A stretch of 64,000 bases of DNA, taken from positions 1,614,544 to 1,678,543 of the forward strand of contig CH672374.1 in NCBI GenBank assembly GCA_000153385.1, given 5' to 3'. A program made the translations under genes and the position numbers. The notes under the pieces were generated by a model that made no database searches, had not been told where the DNA came from, and saw only the letters and a program-made list of their open reading frames with translations. Source of the DNA: Flavobacteria bacterium BBFL7. Lineage in GTDB: Bacteria > Bacteroidota > Bacteroidia > Flavobacteriales > Flavobacteriaceae. Positions 36,544 through 45,600 of this stretch are shown piece by piece. Numbering within the stretch: position 1 is the first letter of the stretch; every line of letters begins with the position of its first letter.

Positions 36544-37299
36544 TTATATTGAATTCCTCAACTCCTTCATCTGCGCTTCTAGAAAAGCCATTTTATCTTC
36601 CATACTATCTGAAAAATCTGGAATACGACGGAAAAACACATAACGTACACGCCATAACTCATTGAGATCGTTAACAGTTATGGTATGATCATCAATATTT
36701 TTATGATCAGCTCTAAGCACAAGACCATCTGCAGTGACATATAACCTTCTTAAAATAAGCTCCTGCTCTGTGACGGCCAGGACTATTGTGCCGTTATTTA
36801 GTTTCTTGACTACTTTATGAGGTACTTTTTCACCTACTACTACATCTTTAGGGTATAAACCTTTATCGTGGCTGGTCATTTCTAAATTAGTAACCGTATA
36901 AGCCCTAAAATCTTTCTCAGTGTTAATAGGCAAGGTAAGACGAGGCATATCATCTATAAAAGACTGATTATCAAAATACTCAATATAATCGTCGGCTAGC
37001 TTTTCAGTGATACATGGCACTTGAGCAAATTGCTCACGCTCTAATTCTTCTGGCGTTAAGGTTAAGCGATCATTAAATCTTAATAACTGATTTACGGTTA
37101 ATTCTGCAGTTAGTATGTCATCTATCGATATGCTAAAATAATTAGCAATTTTAATTATCGTCTCTATCTTAGGCTCGCTACGACCTTCTTCATAAGCACC
37201 TAAAGTACCTCTCTTTAAGTCGAATAGGTCTGCAAATGCCTGTTGACTCAAACTTTTAATACCACGAATTTTTTTTATGTTTTTACCGAAAAATGACAT
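36544..37299 (-). CDS. XRE-type regulator with LexA-like C-terminal half
   Basis: A 251-residue protein. Residues 1-65 are an XRE helix-turn-helix (SQQAFADLFDLKRGTLGAYEEGRSEPK). The second half looks like an S24/LexA-CI fold: FRAYTVTNLEMTSHDKGLYPKDVVVGEKV, NNGTIVLAVTEQELILRRLYVTADG. However, the catalytic Ser of the GxSM motif and the Lys expected near ILRRL are not evident, so autocleavage is unlikely and the domain may only sense or dimerise. It is divergent from the PspA/flotillin island across 318 bp containing inverted repeats, which suggests it regulates itself and perhaps the island. An 11-bp inverted repeat begins two bases before its ATG. Confidence 0.85.
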   Translation of the reverse strand: MSFFGKNIKKIRGIKSLSQQAFADLFDLKRGTLGAYEEGRSEPKIETIIKIANYFSISIDDILTAELTVNQLLRFNDRLTLTPEELEREQFAQVPCITEKLADDYIEYFDNQSFIDDMPRLTLPINTEKDFRAYTVTNLEMTSHDKGLYPKDVVVGEKVPHKVVKKLNNGTIVLAVTEQELILRRLYVTADGLVLRADHKNIDDHTITVNDLNELWRVRYVFFRRIPDFSDSMEDKMAFLEAQMKELRNSI

Positions 37300-37617
37300 T
37301 ATTTTGCTAATTTTATTTGCAATTAAAAATATTTGTGTATATTTACACTAACAATATTAGCAAAATAGATTGTGTTAAGCTAATATTTTGAGTAATACTT
37401 TAATAATCTAACCAATTAATGTATAGTATACTCAAATTTTGAGCATTTCAAGATCAATAGGCCGTTGTCTTTTAATGATTCAAAATAATTTGAAACCAAT
37501 AACTTTAAAACTTCAATTATGATACTCTTAATGATTTACGTTGCAGACATCGCGCTGCGATTTTTAGTGGGATAAGAAGTTCCTTTTTCGTAATATTAAA
37601 CCTACCAATAAATACCT
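37300..37617 (+). promoter_or_regulatory. Divergent control region between XRE regulator and PspA island
   Basis: This 318-bp AT-rich gap holds no gene. It contains a perfect 11-bp inverted repeat (ATTTTGCTAAT at 37301-37311, ATTAGCAAAAT at 37356-37366), a nested GTGTA-tatt-TACAC dyad at 37335-37348 centred between the arms, and a perfect CTCAAA-T-TTTGAG dyad at 37431-37443. Such dyads next to an XRE gene are good operator candidates. I could not fix a promoter box on either strand. Assignment as operator is inference. Confidence 0.55.
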
Positions 37618-38013
37618 ATGAATAATTACTTCAATACTATTAAAGAATACTTATTACAGCTAGATTTTGACATCATCAGAGAAAATCCTCAAAATGGGAT
37701 TTTAGTGATCGAAAAAGAAAATGCTGGAGTTAAAAACATGATTTTAGGAATCGCGCCACCTATTTTAATAATGGAGCAATACATTTTTAAAATCAACAAT
37801 AAAAACGAAGAAGTTTTCAAAAGTCTACTTCAAAAAAACCGAGATATCATTCACGGTGCATTTGTACTGGACGAAAGTGGATCTAAGGTCATTTTTAGAG
37901 ACACACTTCAAATAGAAAACTTAGACCTTAACGAGTTAGAAGGTACTCTCAACTCATTAAGTTTATTAATGAGTGAGTACTCTGATAACATTATCAAATT
38001 TTCAAAATATTAA
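37618..38013 (+). CDS. YbjN/DUF2170-like protein
   Basis: A 131-residue protein with an alpha-beta pattern of the YbjN or type III secretion chaperone-like fold and the motif KNRDIIHGAFVLDESGSKVIFRDTLQIENLDLNELE. In enterobacteria a DUF2170 protein (YjfI) is encoded directly before a PspA homologue (YjfJ), the same order as here. A role as a small chaperone or adaptor for PspA is inference from that context. It is the first gene of the island and is followed by pspA after 11 bp. Confidence 0.75.
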   Translation: MNNYFNTIKEYLLQLDFDIIRENPQNGILVIEKENAGVKNMILGIAPPILIMEQYIFKINNKNEEVFKSLLQKNRDIIHGAFVLDESGSKVIFRDTLQIENLDLNELEGTLNSLSLLMSEYSDNIIKFSKY

Positions 38014-38024
38014 AACTTAACGCT

Positions 38025-38738
38025 ATGAACATATTTAAAAGAATATTTAAAATAGGAGAAGCTCAAGCTAACAAAGCAGTAGATAACCTAGAAGACCCAA
38101 TCACCATGACCGAACAAGGCATACGTGATATGAAAGCAGATCTTAATAAAAGCGTAGAAGCCATGGCTCAAGTAAAAGCCCTTGCTATACGCTCTAAAAA
38201 TGAGCGAGATGAGCACCAAGAAAAAGCTAAAGATTATGAATCTAAAGCTATGTTGATTCTCAAAAAAGCACATTCTGGCGACATGCCAGTTGATGAAGCA
38301 GATCGCCTGGCTAAAGAAGCTCTTGCCAAAAAAGAAGAAGCGCAACAACACGCAAACCGCGCTGCTGCAGACACAGAAAAGTTTGATAAAAACGTTGCTC
38401 AGTTAAAAGAAACTATTGAAACCATCAAAGGAAATATTACCAACTGGGAAAACGAACTTAAAACTCTCAAAGCTCGCGTAAAAGTGAGTGATGCTACTAA
38501 AAACGTCAATAAACAAATGGCAGAATTAGACAGCACAGGAACCGTAAGCATGCTCGAGCGTATGAAAGAAAAAGTCGCTCAAGACGAGGCTCTTGCAGAG
38601 GCTTATGGAGATCTAGCTAAAACAACCAAGTCGGTAGACGATGAAATTGATGCCGCAGCAGATATGTCTGAGTCTAAACTGGACAATGACCTAGCAAAGC
38701 TTAAAGAGCAATTAGGCATTAAAAAAGATGAGGCATAA
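38025..38738 (+). CDS. pspA: PspA/IM30 family membrane-remodelling protein
   Basis: A 237-residue, almost fully helical protein beginning MNIFKRIFKIGEAQANKAVDNLEDP, the amphipathic helix and PspA signature. The rest is a long coiled coil rich in Ala, Lys and Glu. PspA/Vipp1 proteins are bacterial ESCRT-III relatives that assemble on damaged or stressed inner membrane. No PspB, PspC or PspF is encoded here; instead the island carries flotillin-type partners and an AAA+ ATPase. The downstream zinc-ribbon gene follows by 2 bp, so the genes are co-transcribed. Confidence 0.95.
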   Translation: MNIFKRIFKIGEAQANKAVDNLEDPITMTEQGIRDMKADLNKSVEAMAQVKALAIRSKNERDEHQEKAKDYESKAMLILKKAHSGDMPVDEADRLAKEALAKKEEAQQHANRAAADTEKFDKNVAQLKETIETIKGNITNWENELKTLKARVKVSDATKNVNKQMAELDSTGTVSMLERMKEKVAQDEALAEAYGDLAKTTKSVDDEIDAAADMSESKLDNDLAKLKEQLGIKKDEA

Positions 38739-38740
38739 GC

Positions 38741-38950
38741 ATGGGCAACATAAATTATAAATGTGTTAAATGCGGTCATCACGATTATGAAACCGGAGAA
38801 ATGCGCGCTACTGGCGGCACGCTTTCAAAAATTTTTGACGTACAGAACAAGAAATTCTCTTACGTAGCTTGCACACGTTGCAAATACACAGAGTTTTATA
38901 AAGCCAACACAGGAGCATTGAGTAATATCTTTGACTTTTTTACGAGTTAA
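38741..38950 (+). CDS. Zinc-ribbon protein
   Basis: A 69-residue protein with two CxxC pairs (CVKCGHHD near the start; CTRCKYTEFYK in the second half) that form a single zinc ribbon. The pattern NYKCVKCGHHDYETGEMRATGG resembles small nucleic acid-binding zinc-ribbon proteins. It follows pspA by 2 bp. Its function in the island is unknown; it could bind a partner protein or nucleic acid. A large inverted repeat lies immediately downstream (38954-39030). Confidence 0.8.
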   Translation: MGNINYKCVKCGHHDYETGEMRATGGTLSKIFDVQNKKFSYVACTRCKYTEFYKANTGALSNIFDFFTS

Positions 38951-38953
38951 ATT

Positions 38954-39030
38954 GTCAGTCTGAGCTTTTCGAAGACGATTTATCGTCAATTGACTTTGTT
39001 AGCGTCGCACTTCGACAAGCTCAGTGTGAC
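38954..39030. repeat. Large inverted repeat (family B), intergenic copy
   Basis: Left arm GTCAGTCTGAGCTTTTCGAAG and right arm CTTCGACAAGCTCAGTGTGAC are inverted repeats with few mismatches around a 33-bp centre that itself contains a short GACGAtttatCGTC dyad. It lies between the zinc-ribbon and NfeD-like genes. A related copy is at 45785-45863. Confidence 0.85.
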
Positions 39031-39059
39031 AGAAGCTTTTAACCATTAAACACTAACCA

Positions 39060-39770
39060 TTGGAAAACTATTTCAACATATTATTCTCTGAAGTAAACAT
39101 CACACTTACCGTGTTGTTAATCATTCTTATACTCTACTGGCTTGCCACGATGATTACGGGAATTGATTTTGACCTGGACGTAGATGTTGACATAGACATA
39201 GATATCGATGCAGATGTTGATCTAGACACCGGTATTGAAGGAGGAAATATGGATTTCCAGGACGTTGCAAATGCTGAAGTTGATCGCGAGCACGTCGTTA
39301 ATAAGCGCACGCGTAAACTCAAGTGGTGGCAAGTCTTTTTGATCTATTTCAATTTTGTAGGTCTACCATTCATGTTTACGTTTACCTTTTGGATTTTCCT
39401 GTGGTGGATAATTTCTGTTCTTACAACATCAATCACTGGCAGTTATGACAACACATTCGGATTTGTAATCGTACTTGCGGCGTTTATACCAGCATTAATT
39501 CTGACTAAAGTAATCACCACGCCTTTCAAATCATTTTTCAAAAATTTGAATAAAGATGGAGACAAAGCAGTAGACTTTTTAGGTCGTGAAGCCTTACTTT
39601 TATCTACCATTTCTGGAGATAAATTAGGAAATGCAGAGGTCATGGCAGATGGTAACGTGATGAGTATTTATGTAAAATCTTTAGATGGATCAGAATTACG
39701 CTTTCGCGAAAGCGTGCTCATCATCAAGCAATCAGACGATAAGAATTATTTTTTAGTGAGTAAGGCATAA
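39060..39770 (+). CDS. NfeD/YqiJ-like membrane protein with an Asp-rich loop
   Basis: A 236-residue protein using TTG as start (39060); the first ATG, at 39150, would remove the first membrane helix. It has an N-terminal helix (ITLTVLLIILILYWLATMI), then an alternating acidic segment (DFDLDVDVDIDIDIDADVD, about residues 37-55), two more membrane helices, and a C-terminal beta-rich domain (about 160-236) like the OB fold of YuaF/YqiJ/NfeD, the usual genetic partners of flotillins. RFRES at 214-218, in the OB-like part, is encoded by the palindrome. It probably forms a complex with the downstream SPFH proteins in the inner membrane. Confidence 0.8.
   Translation: MENYFNILFSEVNITLTVLLIILILYWLATMITGIDFDLDVDVDIDIDIDADVDLDTGIEGGNMDFQDVANAEVDREHVVNKRTRKLKWWQVFLIYFNFVGLPFMFTFTFWIFLWWIISVLTTSITGSYDNTFGFVIVLAAFIPALILTKVITTPFKSFFKNLNKDGDKAVDFLGREALLLSTISGDKLGNAEVMADGNVMSIYVKSLDGSELRFRESVLIIKQSDDKNYFLVSKA
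39699..39714. repeat. Palindrome A, copy 10 (in NfeD-like gene, RFRES)
   Basis: Perfect copy, in the OB-like domain. Confidence 0.95.
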
Positions 39771-39814
39771 AAAAGATGGGTTCAAATAATAATAAGATTA
39801 ATCAACTTTAAATC

Positions 39815-40387
39815 GTGGAAGGAATCATACCTATTGTCATTACTCTTATAGCGATTTTGATATTTCAAGTTTGTATTTATTTTTTGATTATTAAATTGTT
39901 TTATAAAAAAGTACCAACGGCAAATGCCATTATTCGCAATGGCTTAGGTGGTACTAAAGTGGCTATTTCTAAAGGGATTTATGTGATTCCGTCATTTCAT
40001 ACTTATGAGATTCTTGATATGACTTCTAAAAGTATAAGAGTGGAGCTTTTAGATAACAATAACCTGATAACAAAAGATGATGTCAGAATTGATATCAAGG
40101 CTTCCTTTTTAATGCGTATTAATAATGAGCTTGAATTCATTAAAAAAGTGGCGCATACTATTGGCGTTGAAAATGCATCCAACAAAGAACATTTGAAAGA
40201 ATTATTTTCGGCTAAATTTATCGAATCACTAAAAGCAGTAGCTAGACAATATACTTTTGAAACGCTAATAGATTCACGTAATAATTATAGAGATCTGGTA
40301 ATACAAAATATAGGAACAGATTTAAATGGTTTCACATTAGAAAACTGCGCCATCGATTATATTGAAAAAACCACTAATAATCAATAA
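39815..40387 (+). CDS. Short SPFH/band 7 protein (flotillin paralogue without coiled coil)
   Basis: A 190-residue protein starting with GTG. It aligns by eye with the first about 190 residues of the next gene product: one membrane helix, YFLIIKLFYKKV against YFAIIAMFYKKV, GLGGTKVAISKGIYVIP against GFGGTKVATDKGLYVVP, and GTDLNGFTLENCAIDYIE against GTDLNGYTLEDCAIDFLE. It stops where the SPFH domain ends and lacks the coiled coil. It thus looks like a tandem duplicate kept as an SPFH-only subunit that could cap or modulate flotillin rings. No frameshift is seen, so it seems intact. Confidence 0.85.
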   Translation: MEGIIPIVITLIAILIFQVCIYFLIIKLFYKKVPTANAIIRNGLGGTKVAISKGIYVIPSFHTYEILDMTSKSIRVELLDNNNLITKDDVRIDIKASFLMRINNELEFIKKVAHTIGVENASNKEHLKELFSAKFIESLKAVARQYTFETLIDSRNNYRDLVIQNIGTDLNGFTLENCAIDYIEKTTNNQ

Positions 40388-40435
40388 AGCAAACAAAACA
40401 GAATTAATAAAAACAACAAAAACCAAACAAAAACT

Positions 40436-42508
40436 ATGGACGGAACATTAGGAATCATTGTAACAGGAGTAGGTATTTTTCTATTTCTTGTAATTGTTTA
40501 CTTCGCAATTATCGCGATGTTTTACAAAAAAGTACATCAAGGTCAGGCGCTGGTGCGTACTGGTTTTGGAGGTACTAAAGTCGCTACAGACAAAGGACTT
40601 TATGTCGTACCAGTATTCCACCGTGTGGAGACTATGGATATTTCTGTAAAGAAGATCCAGATCGAGCGTATGGGTGTTGAAGGACTGATCTGTAAAGACA
40701 ACATGAGAGCCGATATTAAAGTAGCGTTTTTCGTGCGTGTGAATAACGAGGTAGAATACATTAAGAAAGTAGCACAAACCATAGGCGTGGCTCGTGCCTC
40801 TCGTAAAGAAACGCTAGAGGATCTTTTTGAAGCAAAGTTCTCTGAGGCATTGAAAACCGTAGGTAAGAAATTTGAATTTATCGATTTATATGAGGCACGT
40901 CGCGAGTTTCGTGATGAGATTGTGGACATTATCGGTACTGACTTAAACGGTTATACACTTGAGGATTGTGCGATTGACTTTTTAGAGCAAACCAGCGTTT
41001 CTCACTTAAAACCAGATAATATCCTAGATGCTGAAGGTATCAAGAAGATTACTGACCTTACTGCTGCACAAAACATCAAAGCCAACTTAATCAAGCGTGA
41101 TGAGGAGAAAGTTATACGTAAACAAGATGTTGAGGCTCGTGAAGCGATTCTAGAACTAGATAAGCAACTAGCCGAAAAAGAAGAACAACAAAAACGTGAG
41201 ATTTCAAACATCAAATCACGCGAAGAAGCAGAGACACTTAAAGTAGCCGAGGAAGAACGTCTGAAATCAGAAACCGCTCGCATTGCTACAGAAGAAAAAG
41301 TAAAAGTTGCTGAAGAAAACATGCAACGTCAAATCATTGTTGCAGAAAAGAATAAGCAACGTACTAATGCAGTTGAGACTGAACGTGTGGAGAAAGACCG
41401 CATGCTGGAACTTACCGAGAGAGAAAGAGTGGTTACTCTAGCTCAAATCGAGAAAGAGAAAGTAGTAGAGGTAGAGAAAAAGAACATTCAAGATGTGATT
41501 AGAGATCGAGTAGTTCTTGAAAAAGGTGTGGTAGAAGAGCAAGAAAACATGAAAGACATCGAGGCTTTCAAAACCGCAGATCGTGCTAAGCAAGTTGCTA
41601 TCACAAATGCTGAAGCAAAAGCTCAAGATGATTTAATACGCATTACAAAAGCAGCCGAGGCATCTAAGCAAGCTGCCATCCAACAAGCAGAAGAAATCAA
41701 TATCGAAGCACTGGCAAAGAAAGAAGCTAGTGAAAAAGAAGCCGATGCTCGTAAGATTCTTGCTGAGGCAACTGCTAAGGAAGAAGCAACCGTAGGTTTA
41801 TCTGAAGCACAAGTAATGCACGCAAAAGCTGAGGCTAGCGAGCGCCAAGGAATTGTAGACGCACTCATCATCCAGAAAAAGGCAGAGGCTGAAGCAAGCG
41901 GTATCGCTGCAAAAGCAGAGGCTAAACGTAAAGATGGACTGGCTGAGGCAGAGGTAATCAAAGAAAAAGCCCTTGCAGATGCTGCTGGAATTGAAGAGAA
42001 AGCTGAAGCTATGAAGAAACTAGATGGTGTAGGTAAAGAACACGAAGAGTTCAAACTACGTCTGGATAAAGAACTTCAAGTAGATCTTGCTGAAATCAAC
42101 ATCCAGAAAGATATTGCTGATGCACAAGCACAAGTAATAGGAGATGCATTGAAAGCGGCTAAGATTGATATCGTAGGTGGAGAAACAATGTTCTTTGAAC
42201 AAATCATCGGTCAAATCACTAAGGCCAAAGGTTACGACAGATTAGTAAATCATTCTGAAACCGTGACTGAAGTAAAAGATGCCATTCTAGGAAGTGATGA
42301 TGTAAAAGGTAATTTACTAGATAAAGTAAAAGACTTTGCAGATAAGTACAACATCAGCTCTGAGGATATTAAGAACCTGAGTATCGCAAACATCTTGAAC
42401 AACCTACACGGTAAATCAAATGATGGCGATGAGAAAAACATGCTGAGCAACTTGTTGAACATGGCAAAAGGCATGGGACTTTCTGGGAAAAAGCTGGGAG
42501 ATATCTAA
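40436..42508 (+). CDS. Flotillin family protein
   Basis: A 690-residue protein with an N-terminal membrane helix (about residues 5-28), an SPFH domain (about 30-190), and a very long charged coiled coil (about 200-560) rich in Glu-Ala and Lys pairs, longer than FloA/FloT-type bacterial flotillins (about 330-510 residues). A helical C-terminal tail of about 130 residues includes NLLNMAKGMGLSGKKL. Flotillins form membrane cages and organise membrane microdomains. It lies between the short SPFH paralogue and the AAA+ ATPase in one operon-like run. Confidence 0.93.
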   Translation: MDGTLGIIVTGVGIFLFLVIVYFAIIAMFYKKVHQGQALVRTGFGGTKVATDKGLYVVPVFHRVETMDISVKKIQIERMGVEGLICKDNMRADIKVAFFVRVNNEVEYIKKVAQTIGVARASRKETLEDLFEAKFSEALKTVGKKFEFIDLYEARREFRDEIVDIIGTDLNGYTLEDCAIDFLEQTSVSHLKPDNILDAEGIKKITDLTAAQNIKANLIKRDEEKVIRKQDVEAREAILELDKQLAEKEEQQKREISNIKSREEAETLKVAEEERLKSETARIATEEKVKVAEENMQRQIIVAEKNKQRTNAVETERVEKDRMLELTERERVVTLAQIEKEKVVEVEKKNIQDVIRDRVVLEKGVVEEQENMKDIEAFKTADRAKQVAITNAEAKAQDDLIRITKAAEASKQAAIQQAEEINIEALAKKEASEKEADARKILAEATAKEEATVGLSEAQVMHAKAEASERQGIVDALIIQKKAEAEASGIAAKAEAKRKDGLAEAEVIKEKALADAAGIEEKAEAMKKLDGVGKEHEEFKLRLDKELQVDLAEINIQKDIADAQAQVIGDALKAAKIDIVGGETMFFEQIIGQITKAKGYDRLVNHSETVTEVKDAILGSDDVKGNLLDKVKDFADKYNISSEDIKNLSIANILNNLHGKSNDGDEKNMLSNLLNMAKGMGLSGKKLGDI

Positions 42509-42579
42509 GGATATTTTTTGAGTTCTACTCTATTCTTTCTCAGTAAAAAATAGTGGTGGACTATCCGCTATACCTATTG

Positions 42580-42614
42580 AATACCTCACGGATTTTGAAA
42601 ATCTGTGAGGTATT
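42580..42614 (+). repeat. Long hairpin between flotillin and AAA+ genes
   Basis: The sequence AATACCTCACGGATTTT, a single G, then AAAATCTGTGAGGTATT forms a 17-bp inverted repeat with one G-T wobble. No run of T follows on the plus strand, so it is not a standard terminator for the flotillin gene. It may be an intergenic palindromic repeat or an RNA element that tunes expression of the ATPase gene 27 bp downstream. Confidence 0.7.
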
Positions 42615-42640
42615 ATTAACCATCAACCACGAACTTTTCA

Positions 42641-45600
42641 ATGGCAGAAAAAGATACTAATAACACTACCCAACTAGATTCAGGAACTTACGAGATCATC
42701 CAGAGCCGTTTGCTCAAGCAAAAAAATGACTTGCAGCAACGACTTAATGCACTTAATGAAGAACGTAAAAAGGTCTTCGGTTCGCTAGAAACACAACTGA
42801 TTGCAAACGACCGCGTGAATACAGAAAATAACTGTATCGCTTGTGATATTGTGACCATCGGTACATACAGCATCTTTGGATACAACGTACATCTGGGATT
42901 ACGTACTGAGATGCAATTGAGTGATGTTTTTAGTATCTATGAGTTTGATCGTGACGGTGTGGATGGTGATGCGTTACGCTTTCGCGAAAGCGGAACTAAA
43001 CTCAATCTAATTGAAGATCCCATCTTTAAGACTGATTTTGAAAACCTTTACAAGTACTATCGCAACACGATTTTTTCCAAGTTTGCCATTATGGGGAATT
43101 ACCTGCATATGGTATTTCAGCTTAGTGATTCTGTTACAGATATCAAAACTTTTAAATGGTTGATTGCTGATGGTAAATTGCAATATGTAGACAATCGTAG
43201 TGAGCATGAATATCGTTTTCCCGCACAATATGGTTTCCAGTGGAAAGAAGCTGGACGCGATAATCAGCGTGCTGGAGTTCATGGACATGTGTCGATTCTA
43301 GACAAGGTTTTTGTAGAAACTATAGGTGGAGATCTAACCATCAAAGTAGAAGATAATACAGATGATGGTCAGGGAATTTATCGTGAAGATGTAGAACATC
43401 GCGACCAGACACTAGATGACGGACAATATCGTTATGCAGATTTAGGCAATCTGATTGTTCTAGAGATCAAGCCATTTCAAGAAGAACCGCGATATTTTGT
43501 ATACAATCACAAAATTAAAGAAGTAGAAAAAATAGATAGTATTGCACAAGCTGCCGTACTGTTACCAGATGAACAAGGAATCATTTTTCCAAGTGGTTAC
43601 TATTTACAGACTGGTGAGTACAACGTATTTCCTAGCGATGCAGGAAAATTAAAATTCCAGCAAAAGATTGCTTCGCCTAATGGTGAAGATCATTTGTATG
43701 TGTTTTACAATGCTGCACAAGGATTGTATGTTTTGATGTCTTACAATGTGATTGATCAAACGGTAAAAACACCTATCGTTTGTAATGGATTTACGATTTT
43801 AGAACAAGGTGAATTATGTTACTTCCGCACAGAAGATGAGCAGACTAAACATCACATGATGCAAATATGGCAAACACCTTATTTAAAAGGTAATATCATG
43901 CCGTCAGAGCATCAAGATACGATGTTGTATAAAATAGGTAACAAGGACATTGTAAAGGCAATGGCCGAGGCTAATGAGCTACTTACTTTATTAAATAAGG
44001 AAGATAGTTACGGCGGTTTATATGATGATATTGCGCGTGCGTCTAAAGATATTCTAGATGCTTATTACTGGTTGCCTGAAGAGGAAACTAAACAAATCAA
44101 CCTACCTCTTAACGAGATCAACAAAGCGTCTAACGCTGCGATTGACGAGTTTGAGAAGGTCAAACAAATGCGCAAACAAGCTGCTGCAGACACTAGAGAT
44201 ATCTCTAAAAAAGCAGATGCACTTTTTAGTAAAATTAAAAGCACTTCCTTCAAGTCGATTAATGATTTTGTAGAGCTACTGACTCAGCTGCGCAGTTTGC
44301 GTGGTGAAGCGATTGGGCTTTATGAAATACGCTATGTAGATACCGATTTCATCAAAGGAATCGAGGAGCAAATCGTAGAACAAAATGAAGTGATTTCACG
44401 TCGTGCAGTGACTTTTTTACTGGACGATAAAGCACTTGCTCCATACCACGATGCTGTTGCCGAAAAGCAAAAAGCACTAGACGACACTAAAAAAGTCATC
44501 GAGATTAAAAATCTTGAGAAAGAAGTGAATCAAATCGCTGAGGATCTCGAGCTGTTAATAGAAATTGTTTCAAATCTCGAGATAGAAGATACCTCACATT
44601 CTACTAAGATTATTGAGAACATATCGTTAATTTTTGCGACGATCAATCAGGTAAAAGCGGCGATTAAGAACAAGGTGAAAACCGTAGGTAAAAAAGAAGC
44701 GCAAGCAGATTTTGCCGCACAGTTAAAGCTGATTGACCAGAGTATTATCAATTATCTGGACATTGCAAACACGCCAGAAAAGTGTGATGAATTCCTCACT
44801 AAGGTTTCTATACAACTAGAAGAGTTAGAAGGGAAATTTGCCGATTATGAGGAGTACATTACAGAGATTATAGGCAAGCGTGAAGAGGTTTACGCTGCTT
44901 TTGACAATCGTAAAAGTAGCCTGGTAGAGGCGCGCAATAAAAAGGCGATGGCATTTCAAAATGCTGCTGAGCGTATTCTAAAAGGTGTTCAAAAAAGAGC
45001 ACAATCATTAGATAGCATAACTGAAATTAACGGTTATTTTGCTAGTGATTTAATGATCAATAAGGTGCGCGACATCGTCGTGCAATTAAAAGATCTCGAT
45101 GACGCCGGAAAAGCCGAAGCAATTGAAACAGCTCTTAAAGTAGCCCGTGAAGATGCTTTAAGAAAACTCAAGGATAAGAACGAGCTTTATGAAGATGGTG
45201 ATAACATCATCAAGCTGGGGAAACATAAATTTGGTGTTAATAAACAGCTATTAGATCTGACCATTGTATTTAAGGATAATGCGCTGTTCTATCATTTAAC
45301 AGGAACTGACTTTTATCAAGAATTGCATAATGAGATTCTCACACAATCTCAAGGAATATGGAATCAAGATTTAGTATCTGAAAATAACCAAGTCTATCGA
45401 TCTGCCTACCTCGCCTACTCTATTTTTAAATCTGGAGATAAAGAAGCTTTAAGAATGATGAGTCCAGCAGATTTGCTCGCGACCGTTCAAGAAATCGCGA
45501 GTGGTAACTATTCTGGTGGTTATGTAAAAGGTGTTCATGACCATGACGCTGCTCAAATTTTAAGCGTTTTATTACATAAACACCATGATCTAGGCTTACT

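Noticed and set aside
41623-42054. A 143-codon Ser/Ala-rich open frame antisense to the flotillin gene
   Set aside because: It arises from the Glu-Ala/Lys coiled-coil codons read backwards and shows low complexity only.
42509-42640. Rho-independent terminator after the flotillin gene
   Set aside because: The hairpin is strong but is followed by ATTATTAACC instead of a T run on the plus strand.
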